Positions 23,189 to 32,272 of a stretch of DNA of 64,000 nucleotides are shown piece after piece. Location: NCBI GenBank assembly GCA_017627975.1, contig JAGAFT010000091.1:62001-126000 (forward strand), written 5' to 3'. The translations under genes and the position numbers were made by a program. The stretch's first letter is position 1. Every line of letters begins with the position of its first letter. A model generated the notes under the pieces. That model was not told the DNA's origin. It did no database searches and worked only from the letters and a program-made list of their open reading frames with translations. This stretch comes from Oscillospiraceae bacterium. GTDB taxonomy: Bacteria; Bacillota_A; Clostridia; Oscillospirales; Oscillospiraceae.

Positions 23189-24556
23189 GTGAACTATGAT
23201 GTCATCATTGTCGGCGCAGGTCCGGGAGGAATCTACACTGCTTATGAATTGATGAAGAGCAGGCTGAAGGTAGCCGTCTTTGAACTCGGCCGGCCGCTGA
23301 ATCAGCGCAAGTGCCCCATTGACGGGAAAAAGGTGAAATCCTGCATCCGCTGTCCGGTCTGCAGCATTATGAGCGGCTTCGGCGGCGCGGGCGCCTTTTC
23401 GGACGGAAAGTACAACATTACAAATCAGTTCGGCGGTACGCTCTTCGAGTATACCGGAAAAGAAGAAGCGCTGGATCTGATGCGCTATGTGGATCAGATT
23501 AACCTGGATCACGGCGGAGAGGGAACCCGGCTGTATTCCACAGCAAATACCAAGATCAAGAGAATGTGCCTGGAAAATGGCCTGCATCTGCTGGATGCAC
23601 AGGTGCGGCATCTCGGAACGGACATCAATTACGTCGTGCTGGAAAACCTGTATAACGAGATGAAGGATCATGTGGAGTTCTTCTTCAACTCCCCGGTCAG
23701 CACAGTCAATAAATCGGAGGACGGCTACGAAGTCCATGTGGGGGAGAAGGTCTATTCCTGCCGGAATCTGGTCCTTTCGGTCGGACGCAGCGGCAGCAAA
23801 TGGCTGGAGAATGTGTGCCAGAGCCTGGATCTTCCGACGAATTCCAACCGTGTTGACATCGGTGTCCGGGTGGAGCTGCCCGCCGATGTTTTTGCGCACC
23901 TGACGGATGAACTGTACGAAAGCAAGATCGTTTACCGGACACAGAAGTTTGAAGATCTGGTCCGGACCTTCTGCATGAATCCCCACGGTGTTGTGGTCAA
24001 CGAAAACACCAACGGCATCGTGACGGTAAACGGCCACAGCTATGAAGATCCGGCCAGGCACACGGAGAACACCAATTTCGCACTCCTGGTTTCAAAGCAT
24101 TTTTCGATCCCCTTCAAAGACTCCAACGGCTACGGTGAGAGTATTGCTCGTCTTTCAAACATGCTCGGGGGAGGCGTGATTGTGCAGCGCTTCGGCGATC
24201 TTGTCCGCGGGAGACGCTCGACCCCTGCCCGCATCCGGGACAGCTTTGTTACCCCGACGCTTGCCGCAACCCCCGGCGACCTCAGCCTTGTGATCCCGAA
24301 GCGGATTCTGGACGGAATTATTGAGATGATCTATGCCCTGGACAAGATCGCCCCGGGTACGGCGAACGACGATACGCTTCTCTACGGTGTTGAGGTAAAG
24401 TTCTATAATATGGAAGTACAGATTGACGAACATCTTGAGACGCGAAACAAGGGACTCTATGTGATCGGTGACGGATCGGGCGTGACACACTCGCTGTCGC
24501 ATGCGTCGGCCAGCGGCGTCTTTGTGGCACGGCGGATTATGGAGACGCTGTCGTGA
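23189..24556 (+). CDS. COG2509-type FAD-dependent dehydrogenase
   Basis: The 455-residue flavoprotein has an N-terminal Rossmann loop (VIIVGAGPGGIYTAYELMK). It has a cysteine-rich insertion (KCPIDGKKVKSCIRCPVCS) followed by GFGGAGAFSDGKYN, and ends LYVIGDGSGVTHSLSHASASG, typical of COG2509. The family is 'uncharacterised FAD-dependent dehydrogenase'; the Cys cluster may bind iron-sulfur or zinc. The start is GTG 23189, weakly supported by GAGG upstream. Its stop overlaps the next start (GTGA). Confidence 0.82.
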   Translation: MNYDVIIVGAGPGGIYTAYELMKSRLKVAVFELGRPLNQRKCPIDGKKVKSCIRCPVCSIMSGFGGAGAFSDGKYNITNQFGGTLFEYTGKEEALDLMRYVDQINLDHGGEGTRLYSTANTKIKRMCLENGLHLLDAQVRHLGTDINYVVLENLYNEMKDHVEFFFNSPVSTVNKSEDGYEVHVGEKVYSCRNLVLSVGRSGSKWLENVCQSLDLPTNSNRVDIGVRVELPADVFAHLTDELYESKIVYRTQKFEDLVRTFCMNPHGVVVNENTNGIVTVNGHSYEDPARHTENTNFALLVSKHFSIPFKDSNGYGESIARLSNMLGGGVIVQRFGDLVRGRRSTPARIRDSFVTPTLAATPGDLSLVIPKRILDGIIEMIYALDKIAPGTANDDTLLYGVEVKFYNMEVQIDEHLETRNKGLYVIGDGSGVTHSLSHASASGVFVARRIMETLS

Positions 24557-26286
24557 GAGGCAGACACGAGACGGTCCGAGGCAAACATGAAGCGCCGAGC
24601 TCCTCGGCCAGCCGGAATAGCACAGCTCCTTCGGTGAAGGAGACTTCCGAGCAGACGAGAGAGACGACCAATACCCTTTGTGAAGCATCAAGCGGGAAAA
24701 AACAGAACTTCATGCACGGCGCGGCGATTCTTACCGTCGGTGTTGTGATCATGAAGCTGCTCGGCGCAATCTATAAGGTCCCGCTTGGGAATATTCTCGG
24801 GGACTACGGCTACGGAATCTTTCTTGCAACTTATAACGTCTATAACATTTTCTTCACGCTCTCCACGGCCGGACTGCCCGTTGCGCTTTCCAGACTGATT
24901 GCGGAAGCGGACGCCCGCGGGCAAGAGTCGCTGAAGGAAAAAACCTTCCGCGCTGCCATCGTGACCTTTGCGGCGATCGGCATGGTCTTCTCGCTGATCA
25001 TGTTTTTCGGAAACCAGTGGCTTGCCACGGCCTATCTCGTAAAACCGGATGCGGCACTGAGCGTGAGGGCCATGGCACCGGCCATCCTGCTGGTCTGTCT
25101 GGTCTCCGCGTACCGCGGATACTGTCAGGGCAACGGAAATATGATCCCGACCACGGTGGACGAGGTGCTGGAGGTCCTTTTCAAGGTCATTTCTGGTCTT
25201 GCCATTTCCGCGTTGCTGGTGCATGCCGGAAGGGGACTGCCGGAGGCTTCCGCAGGCGCTATTCTGGGCGTCTCCATCGGTTCGGTGATCTCGCTTGGCT
25301 ACATGATCGTCTATAAGCACCGGAACTATCGTCGGATGTCTGTCGGTGAGGAAGTAAAAGACAGCGGTCTGAAGATTGCCGGAACCATTCTGAAGATCGG
25401 CATTCCGATTTCCCTCGGAGCAAGCATCATGGCAATTCTGAGCTCGCTGGACCCCGGAATCTGTCACAGCCGTCTGGCAGCGGCCGGCTTCTCCGAGCAT
25501 GAGGCGGGCGTTCTCTTCGGTGTTTACGGCAAGGTACAGACCCTCTTTAATCTCCCTGCTGCCTTTATGACCCCGCTCACCATCGCCATTGTCCCGGCGG
25601 TCGCCGGCGCCATTGCGAAGGGGAACCGGAGGGAAGCGGAGAAGACCTCTGAAGATGCCATGCGCATGGCTTCCGTGATCTCAATGCCGATGGGGGTCGG
25701 ATTGGCCGTGCTGGCTTTCCCGATCGTGAATGTACTCTATCCGAACAGCCATTCTGCCGGTCCCGGCCTTCTTCGGATCATGGGTCTCGCGTCATTCTTC
25801 GTCTGCATCGTCCTGATGGAAAACGCGATCCTGCAGGCCTCGGGGAGAGAGCGCCTGCCCATGATTGCCCTGATCACGGGCTCTCTGGTAAAAATCGCCG
25901 TAAACTGGGTTATCATCGTGAACCCTTCGATCAATATCTACGGCGCTCCGGTGGGGACCCTGATTGGGTATTTCTGCATGGCCGCGCTGGATTACATCTT
26001 TATCCGCCGCGCACTGAACCAGAACCCGAATCTTCTCAAAGCCTTTGGAAAACCGTTTTTCTGCAGCCTCGCCATGGGAGGCTCGGCCTTTCTGATATAC
26101 CGTTTGGCCGATCTGGTCCTGCACGGAGCGGGAAAAATTGGGCTGGCTCTGGGGATGATGCTCTCGATTGCGGTGGCGGTCGCGGTATATATGCTTGCCG
26201 TGATCCGGACACGCTGTATCACCGGCGAGGATCTTCAGATGATCCCGGGCGGTGCCAAGGTCGGAAGAATCCTTCATATTCAGTGA
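24553..26286 (+). CDS. SpoVB/MurJ-like polysaccharide flippase with a Ser/Thr-rich N-terminal extension
   Basis: The 577-residue polytopic protein (about 14 helices) belongs to the oligosaccharide/lipid flippase (MVF/PST-like) group. The stretch GAAILTVGVVIMKLLGAIYKV starts the first helix, with GLPVALSRLIAEA and RGYCQGNGNMIPT later. SpoVB proteins act in spore cortex assembly; MurJ-like members flip lipid II. Before the first helix is a 50-residue hydrophilic Ser/Thr/Glu-rich extension that I do not recognise. The start is GTG overlapping the previous stop (GTGA). Confidence 0.85.
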   Translation: MRGRHETVRGKHEAPSSSASRNSTAPSVKETSEQTRETTNTLCEASSGKKQNFMHGAAILTVGVVIMKLLGAIYKVPLGNILGDYGYGIFLATYNVYNIFFTLSTAGLPVALSRLIAEADARGQESLKEKTFRAAIVTFAAIGMVFSLIMFFGNQWLATAYLVKPDAALSVRAMAPAILLVCLVSAYRGYCQGNGNMIPTTVDEVLEVLFKVISGLAISALLVHAGRGLPEASAGAILGVSIGSVISLGYMIVYKHRNYRRMSVGEEVKDSGLKIAGTILKIGIPISLGASIMAILSSLDPGICHSRLAAAGFSEHEAGVLFGVYGKVQTLFNLPAAFMTPLTIAIVPAVAGAIAKGNRREAEKTSEDAMRMASVISMPMGVGLAVLAFPIVNVLYPNSHSAGPGLLRIMGLASFFVCIVLMENAILQASGRERLPMIALITGSLVKIAVNWVIIVNPSINIYGAPVGTLIGYFCMAALDYIFIRRALNQNPNLLKAFGKPFFCSLAMGGSAFLIYRLADLVLHGAGKIGLALGMMLSIAVAVAVYMLAVIRTRCITGEDLQMIPGGAKVGRILHIQ

Positions 26287-26298
26287 ACTTATTCTCTC

Positions 26299-26341
26299 AA
26301 AAGACATCCTGTACCGTGTTTTACGGTACAGGATGTCTTTT
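26299..26341. terminator. Bidirectional terminator
   Basis: A perfect 19-bp stem (26299-26317 with 26323-26341) has a 5-nt loop and A/T tails on both sides. It lies between the convergent flippase and WYL regulator genes. Confidence 0.9.
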
Positions 26342-26374
26342 CGCTCTTGAGCTGTGGGAATGGTAGTACGGTGT

Positions 26375-27358
26375 TTACAGATATGTTTCCGAAAGCCGTC
26401 TGGCAACGGTTTTCATTTCTTCCAGAACCTCTTCCGGTCCGGTGATACGGAGGTCACTGCCGAGGGAAGTCACCCATCCAAAGAAATGGGGGCTGGTTAT
26501 GACATCGACATGGGCACGGAACCGGTCTGCATCCAGAGGGATAATGGAAATATCCTTCCCAAAGCGGTCGATTAAGGCGCCGACCATGTGGTTTTGCCCT
26601 TCCAGGGTAACGCGCACCATCTCCCCGCCGTACATCCCGAACAGGCTCTTGGTGTACTTGGCAGCGTTAAATTCCTTGAACTGTTTCTTCCCTTCGCGGG
26701 GAATGTCGGAAATGGACAGCCGGATGATCTTGTCGACACGATAGTGCTTGATCTTTTGACCATCGAAGGCAACCAGATAGTAGTTCTCATCGTCCCACAT
26801 CAGACACCAGGGACTGATCTGGTACCAGGCGCCGTTGCGGCGGAGCTCCTGCTTTTTGCTGACGGTCCACTGAAAGTACTGAAAACGGATCTGACGGTCG
26901 GCATTGATTGCCTCGTGCAGCATATCGACGTTGTAGTAGATGCTCTCATTCATGGCCTTGATCCGGTCGGTGATCAGCACCTGGCGATGAAGATGTTTGG
27001 CTTCATGGATGCTCACCATGGACTCCAGCTTCTTGATCAGTTCGCGGGATTTCTTTTCCGTAATGAATTTGGATGACTGGACCGCATCGACAAGCAGCTT
27101 CAGTTCAGGAAGCTCAAAGGTGCGTGTGGCCAGGTGATAATAAACCTGTCTGCCTGATTGTTCTTTCAGAATCTCCAGTCCGTACTTTTCCAGTGCGTCG
27201 AAGTCCGTATAGAGCGTCTTCCGATCCGCATTGACACTGTAAGCCTCGAGTTTTGCAATGATCTCCTGCAGTGACAGCGCATGAGAATCGTCTGTTTCCT
27301 CGGAGAGAATCTTGACGAGATAGAGCATTTTGAGCTTCTGATTATCACCGGCCGCCAT
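26375..27358 (-). CDS. WYL-domain transcriptional regulator
   Basis: The 327-residue protein has an N-terminal winged helix (about 1-75; KMLYLVKILSEETDDSHALSLQ, then DRKTLYTDFDALEKYGLEI) followed by a WYL ligand-sensing domain (QISPWCLMWDDENYYLVAFD, KIKHYRVDKI). A WCX-type C-terminal block includes RVTLEGQNHMVGALIDRFG. WYL regulators often respond to nucleic acid or nucleotide ligands and act in defence or DNA-damage contexts. Nothing of that kind lies nearby. The start at 27358 has GGAGG upstream; longer in-frame starts run into the promoter. Confidence 0.9.
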   Translation of the reverse strand: MAAGDNQKLKMLYLVKILSEETDDSHALSLQEIIAKLEAYSVNADRKTLYTDFDALEKYGLEILKEQSGRQVYYHLATRTFELPELKLLVDAVQSSKFITEKKSRELIKKLESMVSIHEAKHLHRQVLITDRIKAMNESIYYNVDMLHEAINADRQIRFQYFQWTVSKKQELRRNGAWYQISPWCLMWDDENYYLVAFDGQKIKHYRVDKIIRLSISDIPREGKKQFKEFNAAKYTKSLFGMYGGEMVRVTLEGQNHMVGALIDRFGKDISIIPLDADRFRAHVDVITSPHFFGWVTSLGSDLRITGPEEVLEEMKTVARRLSETYL

Positions 27359-27388
27359 CGTGATGCCTCCAGAATCAAAGATAGAAAG

Positions 27389-27417
27389 AGTATAGCAGAA
27401 GGGGAAGAAAAACACAA
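27389..27417 (-). promoter_or_regulatory. Promoter of the WYL regulator
   Basis: On the minus strand, -35 box TTGTGT (27412-27417) and -10 box TATACT (27389-27394) are 17 bases apart. The -35 box overlaps the 3' arm of the hairpin that follows cysS. Confidence 0.65.
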
Positions 27418-27447
27418 GCACCTGCCTCGGCTGTGAGACAGGCGCCT
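27416..27447 (-). terminator. Terminator after the cysS operon
   Basis: A 13-bp stem with G-U pairs (27416-27428 with 27435-27447) is followed, on the minus strand, by a T-rich run. It lies 31 bases after the cysS stop. Confidence 0.6.
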
Positions 27448-27477
27448 GTTTCTTGTCATTGTTTCTTTCGCTACGGG

Positions 27478-28947
27478 TCAAACTCTCTTCCACACAACGC
27501 CGCCGGGGAGATCGGTGAGTTCGATCCCCATCGCGCGGAGCTCTTCACGAATCTGGTCGGCAAGGGCAAAATCCTTTGACTTCTTTGCCGCACGGCGTGC
27601 TTCGATCTTGGCGGTGACTTCCGCGTCTTCTTCGCCGCTTTCCGAGACGATAGAGAAGCTGCCGGCGGCGGAGGAAGCCTTTGCCGCGTCAGCTTTTTTC
27701 AGCTCTTCGCGTTTTTCGTCCGCCTTCTCGATGAGGCTGAGACTCAGCACCCTGTCGAGATCGGCGATGAGAGCCAGCTTGGTGGCGTCGTTGGTTTTGG
27801 CTTTCAGTACATCATAGAGGGCAGTTACGCCGAGAGAGGTGTTGAGATCGTTGTCCATGGCGGCCTTGAACTTAGCGGTGAGTTCATCAAACACCGCCTG
27901 ATCCACGGCCTCACCGTCGGCCGGATTCATCCCTGCAATACGGGTGATCAGCTTCCGATAAGCACCCTGGGCGTTGTCCAGATTTTCCCACGTGAACACC
28001 AGGGACTTGCGGTAATGACTCTGCAGGCAGAAGAAGCGGTAGCTCAGAGGGTCATAGCCCTTCTCTTCCAGCAGGGAAACGGTCAGAAACTCTCCGCTGG
28101 ACTTGGACATCTTGCCGGAAGAGGTGTTGAGATGCAGCACATGAACCCACCAGTTGCACCACTTGTGGCCCAGATAGCTCTCGGACTGGGCGATCTCATT
28201 GGTGTGATGAGGGAAGGCATTGTCGATGCCGCCGCAGTGGATATCCAGATCTTCACCAAGGTGCTTCATGGAGATGCCGCTGCACTCAATGTGCCAGCCG
28301 GGATATCCGACGCCCCACGGAGAATCCCATTTCAGTGCCTGATCCTCGAACTTGGACTTCGTGAACCACAGAACAAAATCGTTGCGGTTGCGCTTGTTGG
28401 TATCTTCCTCGACGCCCTCGCGCACACCGACATCCAGATCGTCCGCGTTGAAGTCGTTGAACACATAGTAGCTGTCCAGCTTCGAAGTGTCAAAGTAGAC
28501 GTTTCCTCCGGCGAAATAGGCATAACCGGTATCCATGAGCTTGGAGATAATCTTGATGTATTCGTCGATGCAGTTGGTGGCGGGCTCCACTACGTCGGGC
28601 CGCTTGATGTTCAGCTTGCGGCAGTCGTCAAAAAAGGCGTCGGTATAGAACTGGGCAATCTCCATGACGCTCTTGTGCTCGCGGCGGGCACCCTTGAGCA
28701 TCTTGTCTTCGCCCTCGTCCGCATCGGAGGTGAGATGTCCCACATCCGTGATGTTCATGACACGCTTAACGGGATATCCGACATAACGAAGATACTTCTC
28801 CAGTACGTCTTCCATGATGTAGGAGCGGAGATTGCCGATATGGGCATAGTGGTAGACCGTCGGACCGCAGGTGTACATCTTGACGATGTCCGGATGATTC
28901 GGGACGAACAGCTCTTTCTTTCTGCTTGCAGAGTTGTACAGATACAT
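27478..28947 (-). CDS. cysS: Cysteinyl-tRNA synthetase
   Basis: The 489-residue class I synthetase charges tRNA-Cys. HIGH appears as HIGN in YTCGPTVYHYAHIGNLRSY, and KMSKS is present in GKMSKSSGEF. Zinc-site residues occur in MYTCGPTV and GYPGWHIECSGIS. The C-terminal half has DALR and anticodon-binding helices with a Lys/Glu/Ala-rich insertion (DEKREELKKADAAKA). In B. subtilis cysS is followed by mrnC, rlmB and rae1/yacP. Here it follows pgsA, and the Rae1-like domain is instead fused to a GTPase at 35271. Confidence 0.97.
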   Translation of the reverse strand: MYLYNSASRKKELFVPNHPDIVKMYTCGPTVYHYAHIGNLRSYIMEDVLEKYLRYVGYPVKRVMNITDVGHLTSDADEGEDKMLKGARREHKSVMEIAQFYTDAFFDDCRKLNIKRPDVVEPATNCIDEYIKIISKLMDTGYAYFAGGNVYFDTSKLDSYYVFNDFNADDLDVGVREGVEEDTNKRNRNDFVLWFTKSKFEDQALKWDSPWGVGYPGWHIECSGISMKHLGEDLDIHCGGIDNAFPHHTNEIAQSESYLGHKWCNWWVHVLHLNTSSGKMSKSSGEFLTVSLLEEKGYDPLSYRFFCLQSHYRKSLVFTWENLDNAQGAYRKLITRIAGMNPADGEAVDQAVFDELTAKFKAAMDNDLNTSLGVTALYDVLKAKTNDATKLALIADLDRVLSLSLIEKADEKREELKKADAAKASSAAGSFSIVSESGEEDAEVTAKIEARRAAKKSKDFALADQIREELRAMGIELTDLPGGVVWKRV

Positions 28948-28965
28948 GGTTTTGCTTCCTTTCTG

Positions 28966-29487
28966 TCAGTCGATGTCCCGGAAGACATCTTTGTTTTTCA
29001 TAAAGTATTCCGCACCGCTGTAGACGGTGGTCAGGAGAATCAGTCCCGTACAGATCAGATCCAGGCGCGGAGAAGGGAAGACCGTCATCAGGCCCAGCGC
29101 TATCATCGTAACGGCAGTCTTAATCTTTCCGGACCAGGCTGCCGCAATGACACGGTGCTGCTCAACGGCAATGAGACGAAGGCCCGAGACCGCAAACTCC
29201 CGAAACAGCACAATCGCCACAGCCCAGCCGGGCATCTGCCCATTGTCTACGAAGTAGCACATCGCTGCCAGCACAAGCATCTTGTCCGCCAGAGGGTCCA
29301 TGAATTTGCCGAAATTCGTAATCTGGTTGTAATGCCGCGCGATATAACCGTCAAGCAGATCCGACAGGCATGCCGCAATGTAGACAATAAGCGCAGGGAC
29401 CGCAAGGCCGCGATAGGCAAGAATCAGCCAGACAGGGATCAGTATGATCCGCAATACTGTTATTTTATTCGCCGTGGTCTTTAACAC
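28966..29487 (-). CDS. pgsA: CDP-diacylglycerol-glycerol-3-phosphate 3-phosphatidyltransferase
   Basis: The 173-residue membrane protein makes phosphatidylglycerophosphate, the first committed step to phosphatidylglycerol. The CDP-alcohol phosphotransferase signature is intact: DLLDGYIARHYNQITNFGKF followed by MDPLADK, i.e. DG-x2-AR-x8-G-x3-D-x3-D. Four or more membrane helices follow. It lies 18 bases upstream of cysS and 15 bases after rimO, inside a tight minus-strand operon. Confidence 0.95.
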   Translation of the reverse strand: MLKTTANKITVLRIILIPVWLILAYRGLAVPALIVYIAACLSDLLDGYIARHYNQITNFGKFMDPLADKMLVLAAMCYFVDNGQMPGWAVAIVLFREFAVSGLRLIAVEQHRVIAAAWSGKIKTAVTMIALGLMTVFPSPRLDLICTGLILLTTVYSGAEYFMKNKDVFRDID

Positions 29488-29502
29488 GGACCAATCATCT
29501 CC

Positions 29503-30843
29503 CTATCCCTCAATACAGGTGCCGAACAGCACACCGTTTTCCGCCCGTTCAATCCGGACACGGACGATCTCGCCGGGACGGACATCGCCGCCCACAACGG
29601 CAAAGGAATCAATCTCGGGCGAATCGGCCCAGGTCCGTCCGACCATCAGACCGCCGTCCTCTTCCCATGGGCCTTCGATCAGAACGTCCAGCTCCCGGTT
29701 GACCTGTGCCTCGGCAAATGCGTCCAGGATTTGCCCCTGCAGCTCAAGTACCTGATCGGCGCGCCGGGAGGCCTCCTCCGCGTCGCAGTGTTCCATGCGA
29801 GCTGCCGGTGTCCCTTCCTCAGGAGAAAAGGGGAACACACCGACCCGCTCAATCTTGACTTCTTTTATATAGTTCAGCAGCTCCTCAAATTCGGCCTCAC
29901 CCTCACCGGGAAGCCCTGTGATGAGGCTGGTCCGCAGTACAAGATTCGGTATTCTTTGCCGAAGCGTCTGCAGCAGAACACGGATCTCATCTCCGGTTCC
30001 GCGCCGGTTCATCCGTTTCAGAATGTCGTTGTTGATATGCTGGATCGGAATGTCAAGATATTTTACTACTTTGCTGTTGCGTGCAATCTCATCAATCAGC
30101 TCATCGTCAAACTGATCCGGGTAGAGATAGTGGAGCCGAATCCAGCGCAGTTCCGGAATCTCCGAAAGACGGCGGATCAGTTCCGAAAGACAGCGCTTTC
30201 CGTACCGATCTGTACCGTATCGGGTAATGTCCTGGGCGATCACAATGAGCTCCTTCACACCCGAAGCCACAAGATCCTCGGCCTCGCGGACAACTGCTTC
30301 CAGCTCTCGGGAGCGATATCTTCCGCGGATAAAGGGAATGGCGCAGAAGGCGCAGAAGTTATCACAGCCCTCCGCAATCCGCAGCCAGGCCCAGCCCGGA
30401 CCGGTGGAGACATCCCGCGGCGTCTCATCCACAGGTGCGCTCTGGTCTCCGAAGGCACGGTAGTTCTGATGGGACAGGACCGCTTCGGCCGCCTTTACAA
30501 TCTCGCCAAAGCTTCCAACCCCGAGCACTGCGTCAATCTCAGGAAGCTCTTTTTGAATTTCGTCCTGATAGCGCTCGGAAAGACAGCCTGTCACAATGAT
30601 GCCGCCGAGTCTGCCCTCCGCTTTGAGCTGTGCATGCTCAAGGATACAGTCGATGGCCTCGGATTTGGCTGCGTCGATAAAGCCACAGGTGTTGATAATG
30701 GCCAGGTCCGCCCCATCCGAGTCCGCCACAGGCGTAAAACCGGCCTCACGCATCAGATGATGCATCTGTTCGCTGTTCACCAGGTTCTTGGCGCATCCCA
30801 GCGAAACAAGAGAAAATGTTTTTTGACAGAACTGTTCTCTCAT
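29503..30843 (-). CDS. rimO: Ribosomal protein S12 methylthiotransferase
   Basis: The 446-residue radical SAM enzyme adds a methylthio group to an aspartate of S12. The UPF0004 domain is at the N-terminus (SLGCAKNLVNSEQMHHLM), with cluster Cys residues. The radical SAM triad sits in AEGCDNFCAFCAIPFIRG, and a TRAM domain lies at the C-terminus (about 380-446). I use the ATG at 30843, which has AGGAA upstream. The longer reading adds 51 residues that are not part of the family. Confidence 0.95.
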   Translation of the reverse strand: MREQFCQKTFSLVSLGCAKNLVNSEQMHHLMREAGFTPVADSDGADLAIINTCGFIDAAKSEAIDCILEHAQLKAEGRLGGIIVTGCLSERYQDEIQKELPEIDAVLGVGSFGEIVKAAEAVLSHQNYRAFGDQSAPVDETPRDVSTGPGWAWLRIAEGCDNFCAFCAIPFIRGRYRSRELEAVVREAEDLVASGVKELIVIAQDITRYGTDRYGKRCLSELIRRLSEIPELRWIRLHYLYPDQFDDELIDEIARNSKVVKYLDIPIQHINNDILKRMNRRGTGDEIRVLLQTLRQRIPNLVLRTSLITGLPGEGEAEFEELLNYIKEVKIERVGVFPFSPEEGTPAARMEHCDAEEASRRADQVLELQGQILDAFAEAQVNRELDVLIEGPWEEDGGLMVGRTWADSPEIDSFAVVGGDVRPGEIVRVRIERAENGVLFGTCIEG

Positions 30844-30859
30844 TGTACGTTCCTGTTTC

Positions 30860-31354
30860 TTATTCCTCATCGTTCCATGAGCATTGCACATTTTCCAGTG
30901 CCCGGCGGATTTCGTCCCAGGAATAGCCGCGGCGAGACATGGATGCCGATACCTTCCGAACTTCGTCCCGGTCATCCGGGTTCCGAAGCTTGGCACGGAT
31001 CAGGCGCTCCAGTGTGCCGGCCATCTGCGGCATCTCTTCCAAGGCCTCCTCACGGAGGTCTTTCGGTATTCCTCTTCGGGAGAGCTCAGACAGAGCCCGT
31101 TTTGCTCCGTATCCTTTGCGGACACAGCTGCGCACCACCGAGGCGGCATAGGCCCTGTCGTTCAGAAAGCCGAGCTCTTCCAGCCGGTTCAGCACTTCGT
31201 CCAGCTCCGCATCCCCGCAGCCGGTCTTTTGCTTCAGCTTGTCGGCCAGTTCCTTCCGCGAATGCGCCCGGAAACTCAGCAGGCTGACCGCTTTTTCCAG
31301 CAGAGGATTCTTTTCCGCTGCTTTGGGGGCATGGTTTTTATCCTCAATCCTCAT
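30860..31354 (-). CDS. recX: Regulatory protein RecX
   Basis: The 164-residue all-helical protein restrains RecA filament growth and activity. Three-helix RecX repeats show as ALSLLSFRAHSRKELADKLKQK-type helices (here AVSLLSFRAHSRKELADKL), LEELGFLNDRAYAASVVRS, and RRGYSWDEIRRALEN. The length is usual. recA is not in the window. It sits between prmC (27 bases) and rimO (16 bases). Confidence 0.93.
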   Translation of the reverse strand: MRIEDKNHAPKAAEKNPLLEKAVSLLSFRAHSRKELADKLKQKTGCGDAELDEVLNRLEELGFLNDRAYAASVVRSCVRKGYGAKRALSELSRRGIPKDLREEALEEMPQMAGTLERLIRAKLRNPDDRDEVRKVSASMSRRGYSWDEIRRALENVQCSWNDEE

Positions 31355-31381
31355 TTGTCGTGGAAATTTTCAGCTTGTTTA

Positions 31382-32242
31382 TTATTCTTCCAGCCGCCCG
31401 ATGACCACACGGTCAGTACCGCCGCTGTCCTGGCGGAACTCTGCCTCGGCGAAGCCGCCTTCCAGAAGCATGGCGCGCACAGGTTCTGCTTCACCCTCGC
31501 CGACTTCAAAGAAGATCAGGCCGCCGGGCTTCAAAACGGAGCGCCAGTACTTGATGATTCCCTTGTAGAACTTCAGACCGTCTTCACCGCCGTCCAGCGC
31601 CCAAATGGGTTCGTGGTCGCGTACAGAGGGATCCAGGCCCATAATCTCGCCGCTGGCAATGTAGGGGGGATTGGAAACGATCACATCAAACTGTCCCATC
31701 CCCATGGGGGGAGAGGCCAGGGCATCTGCCTGCAGGCAAAGTACTCTGGAGTTCAGGCGGTTCATGGTCACATTCTCCCGGCAGACCTGCAGAGCGCTGG
31801 CGCTGATATCCACCGCCACCAGCTTTGTCGCCGGAAGCTCTTTGGCAATCGCACAGGCAATACATCCGCTGCCGCAGCAGAGGTCCAGTACCCGCGCGTC
31901 CATTTTCCGGCCGGTGAGAAACTCTTTAACCGCGTCAATAAGAACCTCGGTGTCCATGCGCGGAATCAGCACATCCGGTGTAATCACCATCGGCAGACCA
32001 TAGAATTCCCATGTGCCTGTAATATAGGCCACAGGTTCTCCGGCAAGACGACGGTCCACATAGGACGAAACCCGGTCCACCACTTCTTCTGTGGTATAGA
32101 GGTTTAAATCCCGCAGCAGCTCGGCTACCGGTTTTCCGGCAGCATGAGCCACAAGAAGTCTCGATTCCAGCTGATAGCCGGGGATCTCCGCCTGCATCAG
32201 CCTCTTCCGGGTCATCAGGGTCAGATCATTGTAAGTTCTCAA
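31382..32242 (-). CDS. prmC: Peptide chain release factor N5-glutamine methyltransferase
   Basis: The 286-residue SAM-dependent enzyme methylates the Gln of the GGQ motif in RF1/RF2. An N-terminal helical domain (about 1-75) binds the release factor. The methyltransferase domain has VLDLCCGSGCIACAIAKEL (SAM loop) and VSNPPYIAS (catalytic NPPY). prfA is usually next to prmC, but here the neighbours are recX and the YqhQ-type gene. Confidence 0.96.
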   Translation of the reverse strand: MRTYNDLTLMTRKRLMQAEIPGYQLESRLLVAHAAGKPVAELLRDLNLYTTEEVVDRVSSYVDRRLAGEPVAYITGTWEFYGLPMVITPDVLIPRMDTEVLIDAVKEFLTGRKMDARVLDLCCGSGCIACAIAKELPATKLVAVDISASALQVCRENVTMNRLNSRVLCLQADALASPPMGMGQFDVIVSNPPYIASGEIMGLDPSVRDHEPIWALDGGEDGLKFYKGIIKYWRSVLKPGGLIFFEVGEGEAEPVRAMLLEGGFAEAEFRQDSGGTDRVVIGRLEE

Positions 32243-32272
32243 GTGTCTGTCCTCGTTCCTGTTGTGATTGGT

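Noticed and set aside
28015..29484. Long 489-codon plus-strand reading frame opposite cysS and pgsA
   Set aside because: It is the antisense shadow of two clear genes, has no recognisable domain or ribosome site, and its composition simply mirrors their codon bias.
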